A stretch of DNA of 64,000 nt from Synaphobranchus kaupii (lineage: Eukaryota; Chordata; Actinopteri; Anguilliformes; Synaphobranchidae). This document shows, in pieces, positions 49,855-62,090 of the stretch. The position numbers and the translations under genes are program-made. The stretch's first letter is position 1. Every line of letters starts with the position of its first letter. Under the pieces are notes generated by a model. It worked only from the letters and a program-made list of their open reading frames with translations, had not been told where the DNA came from and made no database searches. The stretch is taken from the NCBI GenBank assembly GCA_029718625.1, contig CM056387.1:33701402-33765401 (forward strand), read 5' to 3'.

Positions 49855-51500
49855 AGGGGTACCCCCCCCCCCCCCCGCCGTACCCCGACTCCCGCCCTGA
49901 CAGAATAGACTTTTCCCACAGAACAATCTCACCCCCGAGAGACTCTTTACACCCGGCGCATCACCCGTTCCACAAACCTTGCCATCCTGCACAAGAAAAA
50001 AAACAAAACAAAGTGACCCGCTGGACTTTGAAACGTAGTGAAAATATCCGAATGGCTCACACCGGTGCCTTCTCTGTGCTTCAGAATTGTGATTATATTT
50101 TTTTAGATATGATTCAAGAGAAAAAAAAAAAAAGTACCTTTGAACAGAAGAATCCTCTGTGAGGACGTACAAGTTATGAATATTTTAGTATGTACTGTGT
50201 ATGTATGATTTATGACTTTTTTTTTGTTGATATTTTGGGGGATATTTACATATTTGTAGAAAAAAAAAAGGCTCTTATTTTTTTTTTTTCCTAAATCATC
50301 AGTTAGCGAAGTCCTCTATGGCCATATTTCTGTCTGATGTATTTTTGTACAGTGGCATTGGTAAATATTTCTCTCCTTTCAATCTGCCTTCATGTGATGT
50401 AGAGATGCTTTCTGTACGTCTTTTATCAAAAATGGTACGGAATGGAGAAATGGTAGAGTGAAATAGTTCTGAGTTTACCCGCTTTCTTTAATTTAAACTA
50501 CAAAAAGGGCCCGGATATTGTTTAGTTTTCGTACGGTACGGTGGGCCAGGAGATCACCAGGAAGGGTTTTTTTAGGGATGGAGGGAGGGGGGGGGGGACT
50601 GGGTATTTTTTTAATTTTTAAAAAATTATTTTACATTCCAGGACTACCAATATAGTAGAGTTCCGCTTTTGCTTGGTAGAACACACAATACAGCCTTTGT
50701 GCCATCAGTGCCTATAGTGTCAATTTGACGTGTCGGAAACTACACGCGCGACAACACCGCCAGCACCGCCAGCACCGCACAGCGTTAGAGGCCACAGCTG
50801 AGATTTGACTTCCCGATTGACGCCATTTTCTGAGCGGCCACAGGAAGTGACCTTTGACACGAGGGTCCTCTGCAGGCTTCGACACCTTAGTCTTAATTCC
50901 CCAGCCTTCTTACAGTTTTAACCCCTTTAATTTATTTGTTAGCATTAATTTTATTTGAAAGTAATTATTATTTACGTTTTTATTCTTTAATTCAGCAGTA
51001 TACAACTAATTAAATCTTTTTTTTTTTTTTAAAGTTACCTTTTGAATATAAAGCGATATATTACACAAACAGGTTTTCATCAGAAAGGTACAGAGTGTAA
51101 CCATCTCCTTTATTTATCATTTGTACATTTTTGCGTCCTAAATGTTTATTTGTTCCTTTCGGTTGTCTAGTTGTGTACAGATTTACTTTTAATTATGACA
51201 AAACTTGATCTAAAATTTTAAAAAAGAAACAAAAAACTGGAAGTTTTTTTTTTTATTCTAACAATAATGTTTATTTGCAGCCGTCGCTGTACTGTAAAGA
51301 TTTTATTTCTTTTTAAGATGACCAGTATCAGCATACGTTTATTTAAAAAATGTCTATTTCTTCCTCTGCATTGCATATTTTAGTTCTGACATTGACATGT
51401 TTTAATGCAGCTGAACAAATCCTTGTTTCTTAGGTGAAGATTTATTGTCTTTAAAGAAGCTTTTGTATTATATTGTTTGCAATAAAAAGAAAATGGACTG
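49855..51500 (+). other. sox9: sox9 3' UTR
   Basis: This AU-rich trailer of about 1.65 kb contains short blocks that resemble the human SOX9 3' UTR as I remember it: the stretch around GTACTGT at 50192, an AACTGGA block at 51235 and the region leading into the terminal poly(A) signal. It has many T-runs and AUUUA-like stretches, consistent with a regulated, short-lived mRNA. The end is set by the AATAAA at 51481. Confidence 0.85.
51481..51486 (+). terminator. sox9: sox9 polyadenylation signal AATAAA
   Basis: A canonical AATAAA follows a TTGTTTGC stretch, with a GT-rich downstream element (ttgtgtgtttgg) at about 51508-51520. Cleavage is expected near 51495-51505. Confidence 0.8.
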
Positions 51501-51864
51501 AATGGGAACTTTGTGTGTTTGGTTACTGCCATGGATTTATTTCAGGAGGTTTCAAAAGGCTGGAGAGTGAAATATTAGGAAATATCTAAGAAAATATAAA
51601 AAAATACTTAAGAAAAATCCTCAAATTCGATTGTATTTTAAGAACACATTTTTTTGACAACTGGAAATGAACATCCTTTATAAAATGAATAACACTCTCT
51701 GACCCCACAAACAAATAAATGAAAACAATGAGAACCTCTGCTCGCAAACAGGCCAGGCTGGTTTTGTTTGAAATCGATTAACCTTCTTAGAGGTCACATG
51801 GGATGATACATTTACCCACACTATGGAAGTATTTCAGATAACTTTCTGCCTGACTAGGAACTGC

Positions 51865-51894
51865 GTTTGTGTGTGTGTGCGTGTGCGTGTGCGT

Positions 51895-51927
<33 letters not shown>

Positions 51928-51961
51928 AAAAGAGTAATGGGATGTAAGTGCACTGTTTGTA

Positions 51962-52033
<72 letters not shown>

Positions 52034-52078
52034 AAAAGAGTAATGGGATGTTAGTGCACTGTTTGTATGCGTATGCGT

Positions 52079-52162
<84 letters not shown>
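51865..52162. repeat. Three (GT)n runs separated by a repeated ~45-bp spacer
   Basis: GT runs at ~51869-51927, 51963-52032 and 52078-52162 are separated by two near-identical spacers (gaaaagagtaatgggatgt(a/t)agtgcactgtttgtatgcg). Unit length is about 105-110 bp. Confidence 0.9.
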
Positions 52163-52163
<1 letters not shown>

Positions 52164-52985
52164 CCCAGTGAGGATTCACAGGCCTTTCTGGAGTTTTCTA
52201 TGGCATGCTGCAGAGGGGAGATTACTTGGGGGGGATTTAATAGGAACTTTCAGATATGAGGCCAGCAAGCAGGACAAAATGTGACATTTAATGAGGGCAA
52301 CCTCATTTTCTAATGATCAAACAACAATAACAAAACAAAAAAAAAACTTAAACTCTGCCATCTTTTCAGTGCCAATGAGAGCGAACCCTGGGGAAAAGCA
52401 CCAGAGACATTGCCTGGTTAGTTTGTATTTTTGATGCAGTTCTCACACTGCGCAGAGAGGAAAGGGCCAAATAATTAAGTAGCAATAAATCATATCAACC
52501 TTCAATTTATCGTAGTCCAAAGTCATTCAAAAATTTGCAAGACTGCTATGTCAAAGTTGTCAGTTCACAGTTCAGACAAAAGGATTAAATTATCATATAT
52601 TGTAATGGTTTTCATTATACCCCATGGTTTAAAAAAAAAAAAAAAATTTAATTTTTGAAATAACTGTAAGGCAGTGAACCTGAATTGCTCCAGCAAATAC
52701 CATGTATCTTTCTGCACGGACGGATACTATTTCATAAAGTAATCTTTGTACATTGCATACGGCCCTGGATAGGCAAATTGTAGTTATGGTATCTAATGCG
52801 CAGGACAAACTGCAAACACCACAGCGATCACTTACTTCTGCAATCCTAACCTTAGCATTGAATGATAAAACCCCATATAAGGCACATTCAATCCAGAACC
52901 ATGCAACACCTCATTGCTGGTGGGATCCTTACTGTTCACCTTCATTTCAAACCAAAACAAATATACATATGTATTATTTATTTAT

Positions 52986-53118
<133 letters not shown>

Positions 53119-53227
53119 TCATTTAGTTGTGGTTCTAGATTAGCATGGCCACTTACATAGTAAAATACAATTATTGAGAGCAGCTTATGTGCTGTGGTCA
53201 CATCATGTACTGAAAGCAAAGTATACC

Positions 53228-53228
<1 letters not shown>

Positions 53229-53313
<85 letters not shown>

Positions 53314-53358
53314 AGATGGTAAAAGGGGGAGGTGGGGGGGGGGGGGGGGGGGGGGGGG
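53229..53358. repeat. (CA)n microsatellite and poly-G tract
   Basis: CA at 53229-53312, then a G-rich stretch ending in about 25 G at ~53334-53358. Confidence 0.94.
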
Positions 53359-53377
53359 TTATCTATACATTTTGCCA

Positions 53378-53605
53378 TTTAGTAATCAGAATGACTTATA
53401 CAGCTTACATTCTTTATACACAATCCATTTGTACAGATGGATATTTACTGGAGCAGTTCCGGTTCAGTAGGGAGCCCAAGAGTACAGCGTCAGAACCCTA
53501 CCTGGTTAAGTAGCATGCTGAAGATTCCTGAATCAAACCTACAATCTGGGACCTACAAGCTCAGTTCCCTAAGCATTACGCTACCGTGCCGCCTCACATC
53601 TTCAT
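53378..53605 (-). repeat. tRNA-derived SINE, near full length
   Basis: In order on the plus strand: a tail remnant and tacattctttatacacaatc, ccatttgtacagatggatat, ttactggagcagttccggtt, and the head complement with gaatcaaacctacaatctgg and aagcattacgctaccgtgcc. It sits directly after the poly-G tract. Confidence 0.75.
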
Positions 53606-53729
53606 GTGATGTATATGACCATGGGGGAGATCATATATATCACATGAAGGCAGTAAATTCAAGCAGGAAACGGTTGCTGGCACCGACAATTCATATTTGC
53701 CGTTTTTAGAGTAAGGGCCAGGATTTATT

Positions 53730-53960
53730 TTTTTTCCCCCAGCCGTAACGACGCACGCGGACTGGAAACTGAAAGTAAATCTGCACGTGTCAGCGGCAAC
53801 ACCTCCCCTTAGCATCGCCCAGGACGAGAGCGAGCGACTGTCGCGCAACAGAGACCGCAGTCGGACGGGAGCCCCGCTGTCCGCGCGCGCCAGCTGCGCA
53901 GAGCATGCTGTCCTATGACACGACGGCTGCACGGCTCAGCCGGAGGTCTGCGGAGGGAAA
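53730..53960. other. CpG-rich segment downstream of sox9
   Basis: CG-dense sequence (e.g. gcgagcgactgtcgcgcaac) about 2.3 kb past the sox9 poly(A) signal. No recognisable ORF or promoter. Confidence 0.45.
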
Positions 53961-55530
53961 AACGACTGGCTCCTGGCTGTTTTAGGGGGGGTGCGTGTGT
54001 TGCTCTCCCCTCTCCAAAACCAATATAGGATTCTTCAGAGATCAGACAGAACTGTGTTTGGGACTGGATGTTCCGAATTGGGCAATTGGAGACAAAGTAA
54101 GAATACAAAGTTCTTAAAAAACAACAGTAATAAAAGATAAAGGCCTGTATTATATCATTTGTCATGTAAGGCTTTTTTTGTATTTATTTTTTTAAATCTG
54201 GTCACCAAAAGCACTGTTCATAATTGGGGGGGCGACACTTGCAATTATCTGTTATATAACCATTTTTAGGCGCAAGATCACAAATAGGCTATAAGAATGT
54301 TCTTAATGTAACTTTCTAATGCTGATATAACAATCACTATTGAAATTGAAAGCAATGGAGTTCTTGAACACGGACTTAGAATTTTGACAAAACATTCAAA
54401 AAATCCTACTCTTCAAAGGGTTAAAGGACAGATATGGGGTGCAAGCAGGCTAATGTCGCTAATGTCCTGCATAGGCACTGGTAACACCAAGGTCAGACAA
54501 TGTCAGTATTTCGGCAGTGCTAACGCAGACGTCCGCTAGTGTTTATGAGGGCTCACTTTCCAAATCTATGCTTTATAGGCCTGCGTTTGAATTCGGAGGA
54601 GGGCCTGAAAATCAAACAAACGCATACATGTGGTCTGAATTATCCAAACCAGGATTGGAATAACAGATATCCAACCGGCCTGTTGTGTTTTTTTCTTTTT
54701 TTTTCTTTCTTTCTAATGATTGTTCTCCGCACGTCTCTTCACAGCCACGATTGCATTCGGCGCCGGAGTTCGGAGTTCGCCTCTGCTTGCATCGCTGTTA
54801 TCGGCGGTAACGCCTCGCCCGTATTTGCGTCTGAGGGCAGCGTTTCATCACCATCAACCGCCGCGAACCGCTAAAGGACAGACAGGACACCGGTCACTCT
54901 CCCCTCCGCCGTCTCATTTGCGCTGTTTGCCAGCTCATTTGGCAGAGTCCCAGGGTAAACGTGGGTCCTCCGCCTCCCTGTGTACACAGTATGGAAATGA
55001 GCCCTGGGGAAGGGATTGGAAGTGAGCGCAGTGCAGTAGCTGTCAGGCGACCGAATCAAACTACTGAACACAGGGGGGGGTGCAGCCATGATTGCTGAAA
55101 TTAAATCATCACACTGCGTTAAGCGAGGAACCAATGCCGATGGCAGTCCAATCCATAATAGGGTTAATTCAACAAAGGTCTGGTCTTCACGGGAGCTCTC
55201 CTTTGGGTTCGAGGTAACAGTGACAAAATAGATGCGTTCTCTGGGACTAGGCGTAGCCTTTGGGGCGGCGGGACCCTCTGTCGTGCCCTGCGCCGGGCTA
55301 CGCGTACCCCCGCACCCTCGAGCATGCCCCGTTTTCCGAAACCGCCGAGTCGGACCGCGCTCGGCAACTTCTGACCGCCGTGATCGCAATTTCCTCTCTC
55401 GATGTGGACACATTCTGTTCCAGGGTCGAAGGTCAACTGCAGGGTGGGCTTCAAGGACCCCCTCCGTTCAACAGAGGGGAAGGGAAGCCTCCCACACGCA
55501 ATTACCGTTCCGACGTAATGACGGCACAGT
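53960..55530. other. Unassigned sequence, partly CpG-rich
   Basis: It includes a CpG-richer part at ~54740-55460. Overlapping open frames on both strands have no family match and look incidental. Confidence 0.45.
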
Positions 55531-55544
55531 TATAAGGCATCATA

Positions 55545-55827
55545 CCAGTGGGCCTGGATTCAATCAACGTTTCTCCCCAACTTTGACTTATAAGTAAATG
55601 CAAGTTCACTTTTGATTTTTTTCCTTTGCAAAACCAGTTTGGCAAGTTAATTTGAGCAACCACCAAACTCACCAATCTAAATAAACCCTTGCATGTATTT
55701 GCAAGTGGAAATATAATTGAATATGTCGATGAGTGCAGTTTCATCGGGCCGGTAGCAGTCTTAGAGCTCAAGGTTCGGTCATTTTGCATTGCTGCTCTTG
55801 ATGTTTGCCATAAAAAAAGAAAAAGAC

Positions 55828-55830
<3 letters not shown>
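55545..55830. repeat. Possible dispersed repeat fragment
   Basis: gggcctggattcaatcaacg is a start I associate from memory with fish short interspersed palindromic repeats. No convincing inverted end is visible. Confidence 0.3.
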
Positions 55831-55862
<32 letters not shown>

Positions 55863-56743
55863 CACCCTGTTTGTTTATGGTAGGTCTGTGTGAATAGAAA
55901 CATCCTGTTTCCTTATTGTGTAACGTCACAATAAACATGATAAATTTATGCTGCTTCCTGATGGTCTGCTTTCCATAGCCAGGTGTGGGGTGACGATTAT
56001 GCATATATTTAAGAAAATAATGTATTTCATTTATCTCTTCAGTTCTGAGGGGTTAAGGTTACATTTTTCAGGTATAGCTGAGGTACAGCCAATATAAACA
56101 AGCAGTTTTTTTTCTGACTATCAGGGACTAAGTGAAAGCACAGAAAAGCATTTGATTGGTCAGTGCCCTTACCGCACGTGCGACATGATTGGCCGGAGGA
56201 CGTCAGCTGTCCGCGCAGTGGCGGCGGGTCCTGTCCGTACGCGGCCCCATTTGGCCGGCCGGGTCACGGTCGCCATGGAAGCTGACATCTCTACTTCCGC
56301 AGGGCAGCCACGGGGTCGCGGAGACCCCCGGGGGGAGACCCGTCTGTTATTGTTTTTTGGGGGGGGGGTCCCTGGCCGATGCCCCATCTGCACCGGGACA
56401 GGGGAGAGACCGGCCCTGTTTTAGAGGAGCCCAACGGGGAGGAGAAGCCACGGAGAGATGAGGACGAACCCAGGAGAGCGTAGGGAAACACAGGGAGAAT
56501 GTTTGGGAGCCATGGGGTCAACCAGGCCCAGATGTTTCTGACTGGATGGTCAGCATGATAGGGCAATAACCGACCCTCTCAGGAATAAAAGCGACTGTAC
56601 CCGACTGACTGTGCGCATCCAGAGCCGAGTGGACCTGACTGCAGATATATTAAAATAAACATTATTACGCCAGTTTGAAAGCGGCCAAATTTGACAGGCC
56701 GGCCCTGGGAGTTGAGGTTCCCTCCTTTTCCTTCCACTCCCGG

Positions 56744-56844
56744 TCGCTCTCTCGCTCTCTCGCTCTCTCGCTCTCTCGCTCTCTCGCTCTCTCGCTCTCT
56801 CGCTCTCTCGCTCTCTCGCTCTCTCGCTCTCTCGCTCTCTCGCA
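56744..56844. repeat. 8-bp tandem repeat (TCGCTCTC)n
   Basis: About 12 octamer units with a regular CG every 8 bp. Confidence 0.95.
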
Positions 56845-56969
56845 CACTGCACACAGCGCTGTTATATGATGCAACATTAACATTCTCCTCATTCATTTGA
56901 TGTCTAAAGGCACCATTCAAAAATCTACATTTCTCTTTGTTTTTTATTTTTTATTTTATTTTGCTGGTT

Positions 56970-57225
56970 CCTCTGTTTCTCTCACTCTGTCTCTTTCCCT
57001 CTCTCATACCCCTTCTTCCTCTCTCACTTTCCCCAATTTACCCTTCTCTCCAGCTCTCTTTTGCTTCTGTCTACATCTCTACATTCTGTCTACATTATGT
57101 CTCTCTGTCTAACACTCTCTCCCTCCCTCTCTCTTATGCTCTTTCCCTCCTTTCCTCCCTCCCCTTCTCTCTGTTTCTTACACTCTCTCATCCCTCTCTC
57201 TCTCCCTCCCTCCCTCTCTCATACG
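56970..57225. repeat. Polypyrimidine tract
   Basis: C/T-rich sequence with ctccctccct runs. Confidence 0.85.
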
Positions 57226-57692
57226 GTGCATCTGTAAAAGTGATCAGGGGTCTCCCTGCCACGCAGAGTACACAGTAGCGCACGGTTCCCACGCCGTGTT
57301 CACTGACCGCGGCGTTAGCGGTCAGGCCGCGCACGGGGATGATGACGCACACCAGCCGAAGCCCGCGGCTCCCCGAAACGCCAGGGAGATGACCACCGCG
57401 CCCGTCAGCGACGGCGCTGCACAGCCGCTCATTCCCCGGTAAGGCCGAACGCCAGGAAATGACATCGCGAGTGAATCACCCCTTTCCCCCTCGCGGGTCG
57501 CATCCATGGCGACACCTGGGTCTCATTACTTGAGGTGAGAGGCGATGGACGGCGGCCACGGGTGCGGGAACCGGGCGTCGGAAGCGGGGTTTGAGGGGGA
57601 GGTAGGGACGGCGGCCACGGGGGAGGGGCCACACGTTGGCCGTCACCGACTGGACGGAGCAGCAGGGATGGGGATGATGTCATAAAGCAGCT

Positions 57693-58460
57693 TGTACACA
57701 CCATAGAAACAGCTCACACCATAGACACAGCTCACACCATAGACACAGCTCACACCATAGAAACAGCTCACACCATAGAAACAGCTCACACCATACACAC
57801 AGCTCACACCATAGAAACAGCTCACACCATAGAAACAGCTCACACCATAGACACAGCTCACACCATAGAAACAGCTCACACCATAGACACAGCTCACACC
57901 ATAGAAACAGCTCACACCATAGACACAGCTCACACCATAGAAACAGCTCACACCATAGACACAGCTCACACCATAGAAACAGTTCACACCATAGAAACAG
58001 CTCACACCATAGAAACAGCTCACACCATAGACACAGCTCACACCATAGACACAGCTCACACCATAGAAACAGCTCACACCATAGACACAGCTCACACCAT
58101 AGACACAGCTCACACCATAGAAACAGCTCACACCATAGAAACAGCTCACACCATACACACAGCTCACACCATAGAAACAGCTCACACCATAGAAACAGCT
58201 CACACCATAGACACAGCTCACACCATAGAAACAGCTCACACCATAGACACAGCTCACACCATAGAAACAGCTCACACCATAGACACAGCTCACACCATAG
58301 AAACAGCTCACACCATAGACACAGCTCACACCATAGAAACAGTTCACACCATAGAAACAGCTCACACCATAGAAACAGCTCACACCATAGACACAGCTCA
58401 CACCATAGACACAGCTCACACCATAGACACAGCTCACACCATAGACACAGCTAACACCAT
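57693..58460. repeat. 18-bp minisatellite with a 360-bp higher-order unit
   Basis: The unit is cacaccatagaaacagct or cacaccatagacacagct (A/C variant). Marker variants catacacac (57793, 58153) and agttcacacc (57981, 58341) recur exactly 360 bp apart, i.e. 20 units. The 264-codon minus-strand frame it creates (SCVYGV/SCFYGV) is a repeat translation. Confidence 0.97.
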
Positions 58461-59515
58461 GGACACAAGGAAGAGTCCCAATGGGTTATCAGTCAAAAGT
58501 AAAATGCAATGACTCTGAAAGGCACCCACCGCAGGCATGGGCACTCATGGGGGTTTGAAGGAACCAATCGGCCGTCTGCAGGAGTAACCAGCAAAGCAGT
58601 ATCTAGGATGTTCCCAAGGAGGGTGGGGAAAAGTGGGTAGTCTTCCAGGATTGGGGGGAAGGGGGGGGGGAATCATCACATCCCTCAGAAGCACAGAGCT
58701 TGCCTCAACAGGGTCCTACGGGTGGTCTCTCTAGAGCGCACAAAAAAAGCGGGTCAATCTGGCAACCCAGACCCGTACTGGAAACTGGACCACGATCAAA
58801 CACAAAACAATTTTGAAAATGAAACAAAATCAGTTAAATTAAAACAAGCCAGAACGGCACTGAGATCTTGAGCTATAGCTCTGTGTGTGTGTGTGTGTGT
58901 GTGTGCGTGCGTGCGTGTGGTGTACAAGTGTATCCAAACTGATGACATATGGCTTGTTTACTATTAGAGATGATTGAGGGGAAAACAAAATGACTCCTTC
59001 CCTCCCCTCCATTTTGGCTGAATCATGCTCCTAATGATTAGCTTTACTCTGATGTGTCTGCCTTTAATTTGCACAAATCAAAACAGAACCCATCATTTCT
59101 GATATCACCCACAGGCCCACCGTTTGAGCGTGTGTGCGTGTGCGTGCCTGTGTGTGCGTGCCTGTGTGTGCGTGTGTGCGTGTGTGCATGCACATTCATT
59201 TATGTTCCCTAATTTAAGCCCCTCCATAGTCCTCTTCTCTTGATTCTCAGATGTGAGGCACAGCTCTGACCCCTTGCCTGGCCGTCTTCCTGCCCCCACA
59301 ATGCACTGCACTGCCATACTGTCATTGTCCCTCTGGGCTGCACAAAAAGGACTGTTCCACTGCAACCCCCCCCCCCCCAACCCCATCTCTTTTGAAATGT
59401 CCAGTCCATTGAAAGAACAAAAAAAAACAAAAAAAAAAACAAGAAAACCAAGCTTTTAAAAGCAGCACAGACAGCCTCTAAATTACGCCGCAAATCTGGC
59501 CAACTTTTCAAGCTT
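58460..59515. other. Unassigned intergenic sequence
   Basis: It contains (GT)n/(GTGC)n at 58880-58918, an imperfect GT/GC repeat at 59128-59190 and poly-C at ~59366-59378. No gene is recognised. Confidence 0.45.

Positions 59516-59518
<3 letters not shown>

Positions 59519-59598
<80 letters not shown>
59519..59598. repeat. (CA)n microsatellite
   Basis: 80 bp of pure CA; a (GT)n run at 59793-59835 follows. Confidence 0.95.
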
Positions 59599-59601
<3 letters not shown>

Positions 59602-59793
59602 CACACAGAGTGTGGTCCGTCTCCAAGGTAACCACGCCCACGCATTGGGAACCAATGACGTTCCCCGAGAGTTGCGCGGCGAGCCAGATCGCGGGCAGGC
59701 GGAGATAGGGTAAAGACGCCGTCGGGCACGAGGCGGCCATCGCGGTCATCCCTGCCCGCACCTGCGCCAGCTCCAGCGCTCGGCCCGCGAGGG

Positions 59794-59834
<41 letters not shown>

Positions 59835-59844
59835 CGTGACACTG

Positions 59845-59925
59845 ATCAGGATTAACTGGTCGGTCGTAAGTTCAAATCCAAGATGGTTTGAACCCACTAG
59901 CAAGATACTCAACTCAATTTTGCGC
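59845..59925 (+). repeat. SINE head and body fragment
   Basis: ggtcgtaagttcaaatccaa (B-box-like) then cactagcaagatactcaact is the head/body order of the local SINE. The tail is missing. Confidence 0.5.
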
Positions 59926-60466
59926 ACGTCTGGCTGTACAGTTTTAGGCGATGTTGGGAATCGGAAATCAAAATGCACGCAGCTCCCCATGTTGCACTGA
60001 CGAGACCAGTAAATAGGACACAGGACTTGAGACTGGACAACGGTGGAATGCAATTACAGGCTGACATTGCTGTTGCAATGCAGAATTAATCTCTATTTTT
60101 CCATTAAATACACAGAATCAAGTTGTGCCGTAAACAGTGAAAGGGAAAAAGGTTTGAATGGCCCTGTCACCAGTACGGTCCCATTTCTTACAATGAACTG
60201 AAGCTGATTAAATCCGACGGCACGTGCGTCTGTGATAAACATATTAAATATCAAAACTAAATTAATATAATGAGGAGTGAAACCACCACCCTGTAGTTTT
60301 ATATTATGACTGTCAGATTTGATGCAGATTTCCCCGATGGTCTTGGGAAGGTTAGAGCCAAACATCCTCCCAGAATAATGAGGCAGATACGATCTCCTGC
60401 TGCTTTCTGTGTGCTGATTGAAAAGGTGAAAAAAAAAAGCACCTCGGTCTCGCATCTGAAGGACCA

Positions 60467-60467
60467 G

Positions 60468-60499
<32 letters not shown>

Positions 60500-60695
60500 C
60501 TGGCTCACACAGACACACACACACACGGACACACACATACAGTATATTACCTTACTCACACACAACGACACACACCTTTACTCTCAAACTGATGCACACT
60601 TACTCACCCATACATGCATACACATTATCTTACTTACACACACACACACACACACACAAACACACACCTTTACTCTCAAACTGACGCACACTGAA

Positions 60696-60727
<32 letters not shown>

Positions 60728-60836
60728 AGACACAGACAGACACACACGTGGACACACGCATACAGTATATTACCTTACTCACACACAACAACACACTTTT
60801 ACTCACCTTTTACACACCTTTACTCTCAAACTGAGG

Positions 60837-60929
<93 letters not shown>

Positions 60930-60931
60930 AT

Positions 60932-60972
<41 letters not shown>
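60467..60972. repeat. CA-rich compound repeat with a duplicated ~190-bp unit
   Basis: (CA)n runs alternate with a repeated segment containing acatacagtatattaccttactcac, present in related form at ~60535, ~60760 and partly elsewhere, each followed by cacctttactctcaaactga (60570, 60665, 60815). Confidence 0.85.
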
Positions 60973-60974
<2 letters not shown>

Positions 60975-61544
60975 AGTGGCTCCAGTCACTGCAGGGAGCA
61001 GCCCTTTTGTGAATATCCAGTTCCAACACACATCTCCTAGATTATGTACTTAAGGACAATTATACTGAAACACTTACTATCCGCACAGAAATAACATCAT
61101 TCTTCATCTAGGCAGAAGCGAGCCCGTTCTTCCATAAACATACAGAGTGTAGAGGGAGCAGCTGTAATTGACCATTGCAGGGAAGCTCTCCTGAATTTCA
61201 TAATTACATTCGGAAAGGACGGAGGGTGACCTCGAATTCTCCTATTGGCTGAAGCAAAAATAAAATACAACATAAGCACACGCTTATTAGCCGTTTCCAC
61301 AGAGTCATCAAATTGCTAAACAAGCACCGCTTTTCCTTTCTCTAAAGATGTTTTGATTAGAAACTCTGGGTCATTTTTGAAAAGAAACTGCCGACTGCAT
61401 GCGGTCAAACAGGACAGGTAATCAAGTGCATTCTCTGTAGCTCTCTAACTCCGCACATTTATTACTCATATTACTTCATAATTTACTCTACCTGTATTGC
61501 AGATGTCTATATTCTGAGTACTTTACATACTATAGCTTCAGTTT

Positions 61545-62090
61545 TGCATTCTGTCCACCTGTATACCTGAGTATTTACTGAGGCAAATCGGGTTATATAG
61601 TATCACGCTAATCATGGCTGTTACATTCTAACCGACCCAAAGTATGAACGTGCTATTTCATTACAGCCAATTTGACTCAAATGACTGCAACACACAAAGC
61701 AATCATTAATACAATTTTTTTTAGTACGCACACCATGACGCATAGACGCATCAGCACATATTCAACATTTGTCCTAAAATGAAAGTGTTAAATAAAGTGT
61801 ATGTTTTTTTCCTCCACAAATTTTGGTGGTAGCTGAACTCACCACACTACGCAGTGGAGATGAAAACTAACATTTAGCATTTAACCGTGAGTCTGTATTA
61901 AGGACGCATGTCGATTGAATCCGGGCCATTGCATGTTTAAAGTTTAACACAGCGCATATTATGTAACGTATTTATACGGGTAGACTTTGTCCATGAACAA
62001 TTAGCGTATAGCTCAAGAGGTATAACGGCGGGAATTGAACCTGGCAGCTCTCGAGTCCGGTGCGTTTTACCTCAGGCCGCCGCCAGAACC
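61545..62090 (-). repeat. SINE split by a ~0.4-kb insertion
   Basis: The body part (gtatttactgaggcaaatcg) ends at TATAG 61596-61600. The continuation (gctcaagaggtataacggcg, then ggaattgaacctggcagctc) starts after TATAG 62007-62011. Together they make one SINE whose two halves are separated by unrelated sequence flanked by the TATAG direct repeat. Confidence 0.55.
61601..62011. mobile_element. Putative insertion inside a SINE, TATAG direct repeats
   Basis: It has no ORF and no obvious terminal inverted repeat. It is called only because it interrupts the SINE exactly between two TATAG copies. Confidence 0.35.

Noticed and set aside
49857..50162. Extended C-terminal tail of sox9 if the sequence is read without regard to the extra G
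   Set aside because: It translates 3' UTR and C-terminal codons out of frame; the conserved SOX9 end lies in the other frame.
54720..55597. Several overlapping frames of 90-180 codons on both strands
   Set aside because: CpG-rich sequence without splice signals or recognisable domains.
57643..58437. 264-codon minus-strand frame of SCVYGV/SCFYGV repeats
   Set aside because: An 18-bp repeat (multiple of 3) keeps any frame open; no start context, signal or non-repeat domain.
57693..58460. Regular short repeats resembling a CRISPR array
   Set aside because: There are no unique spacers between units and the host is a vertebrate; it is an ordinary minisatellite.
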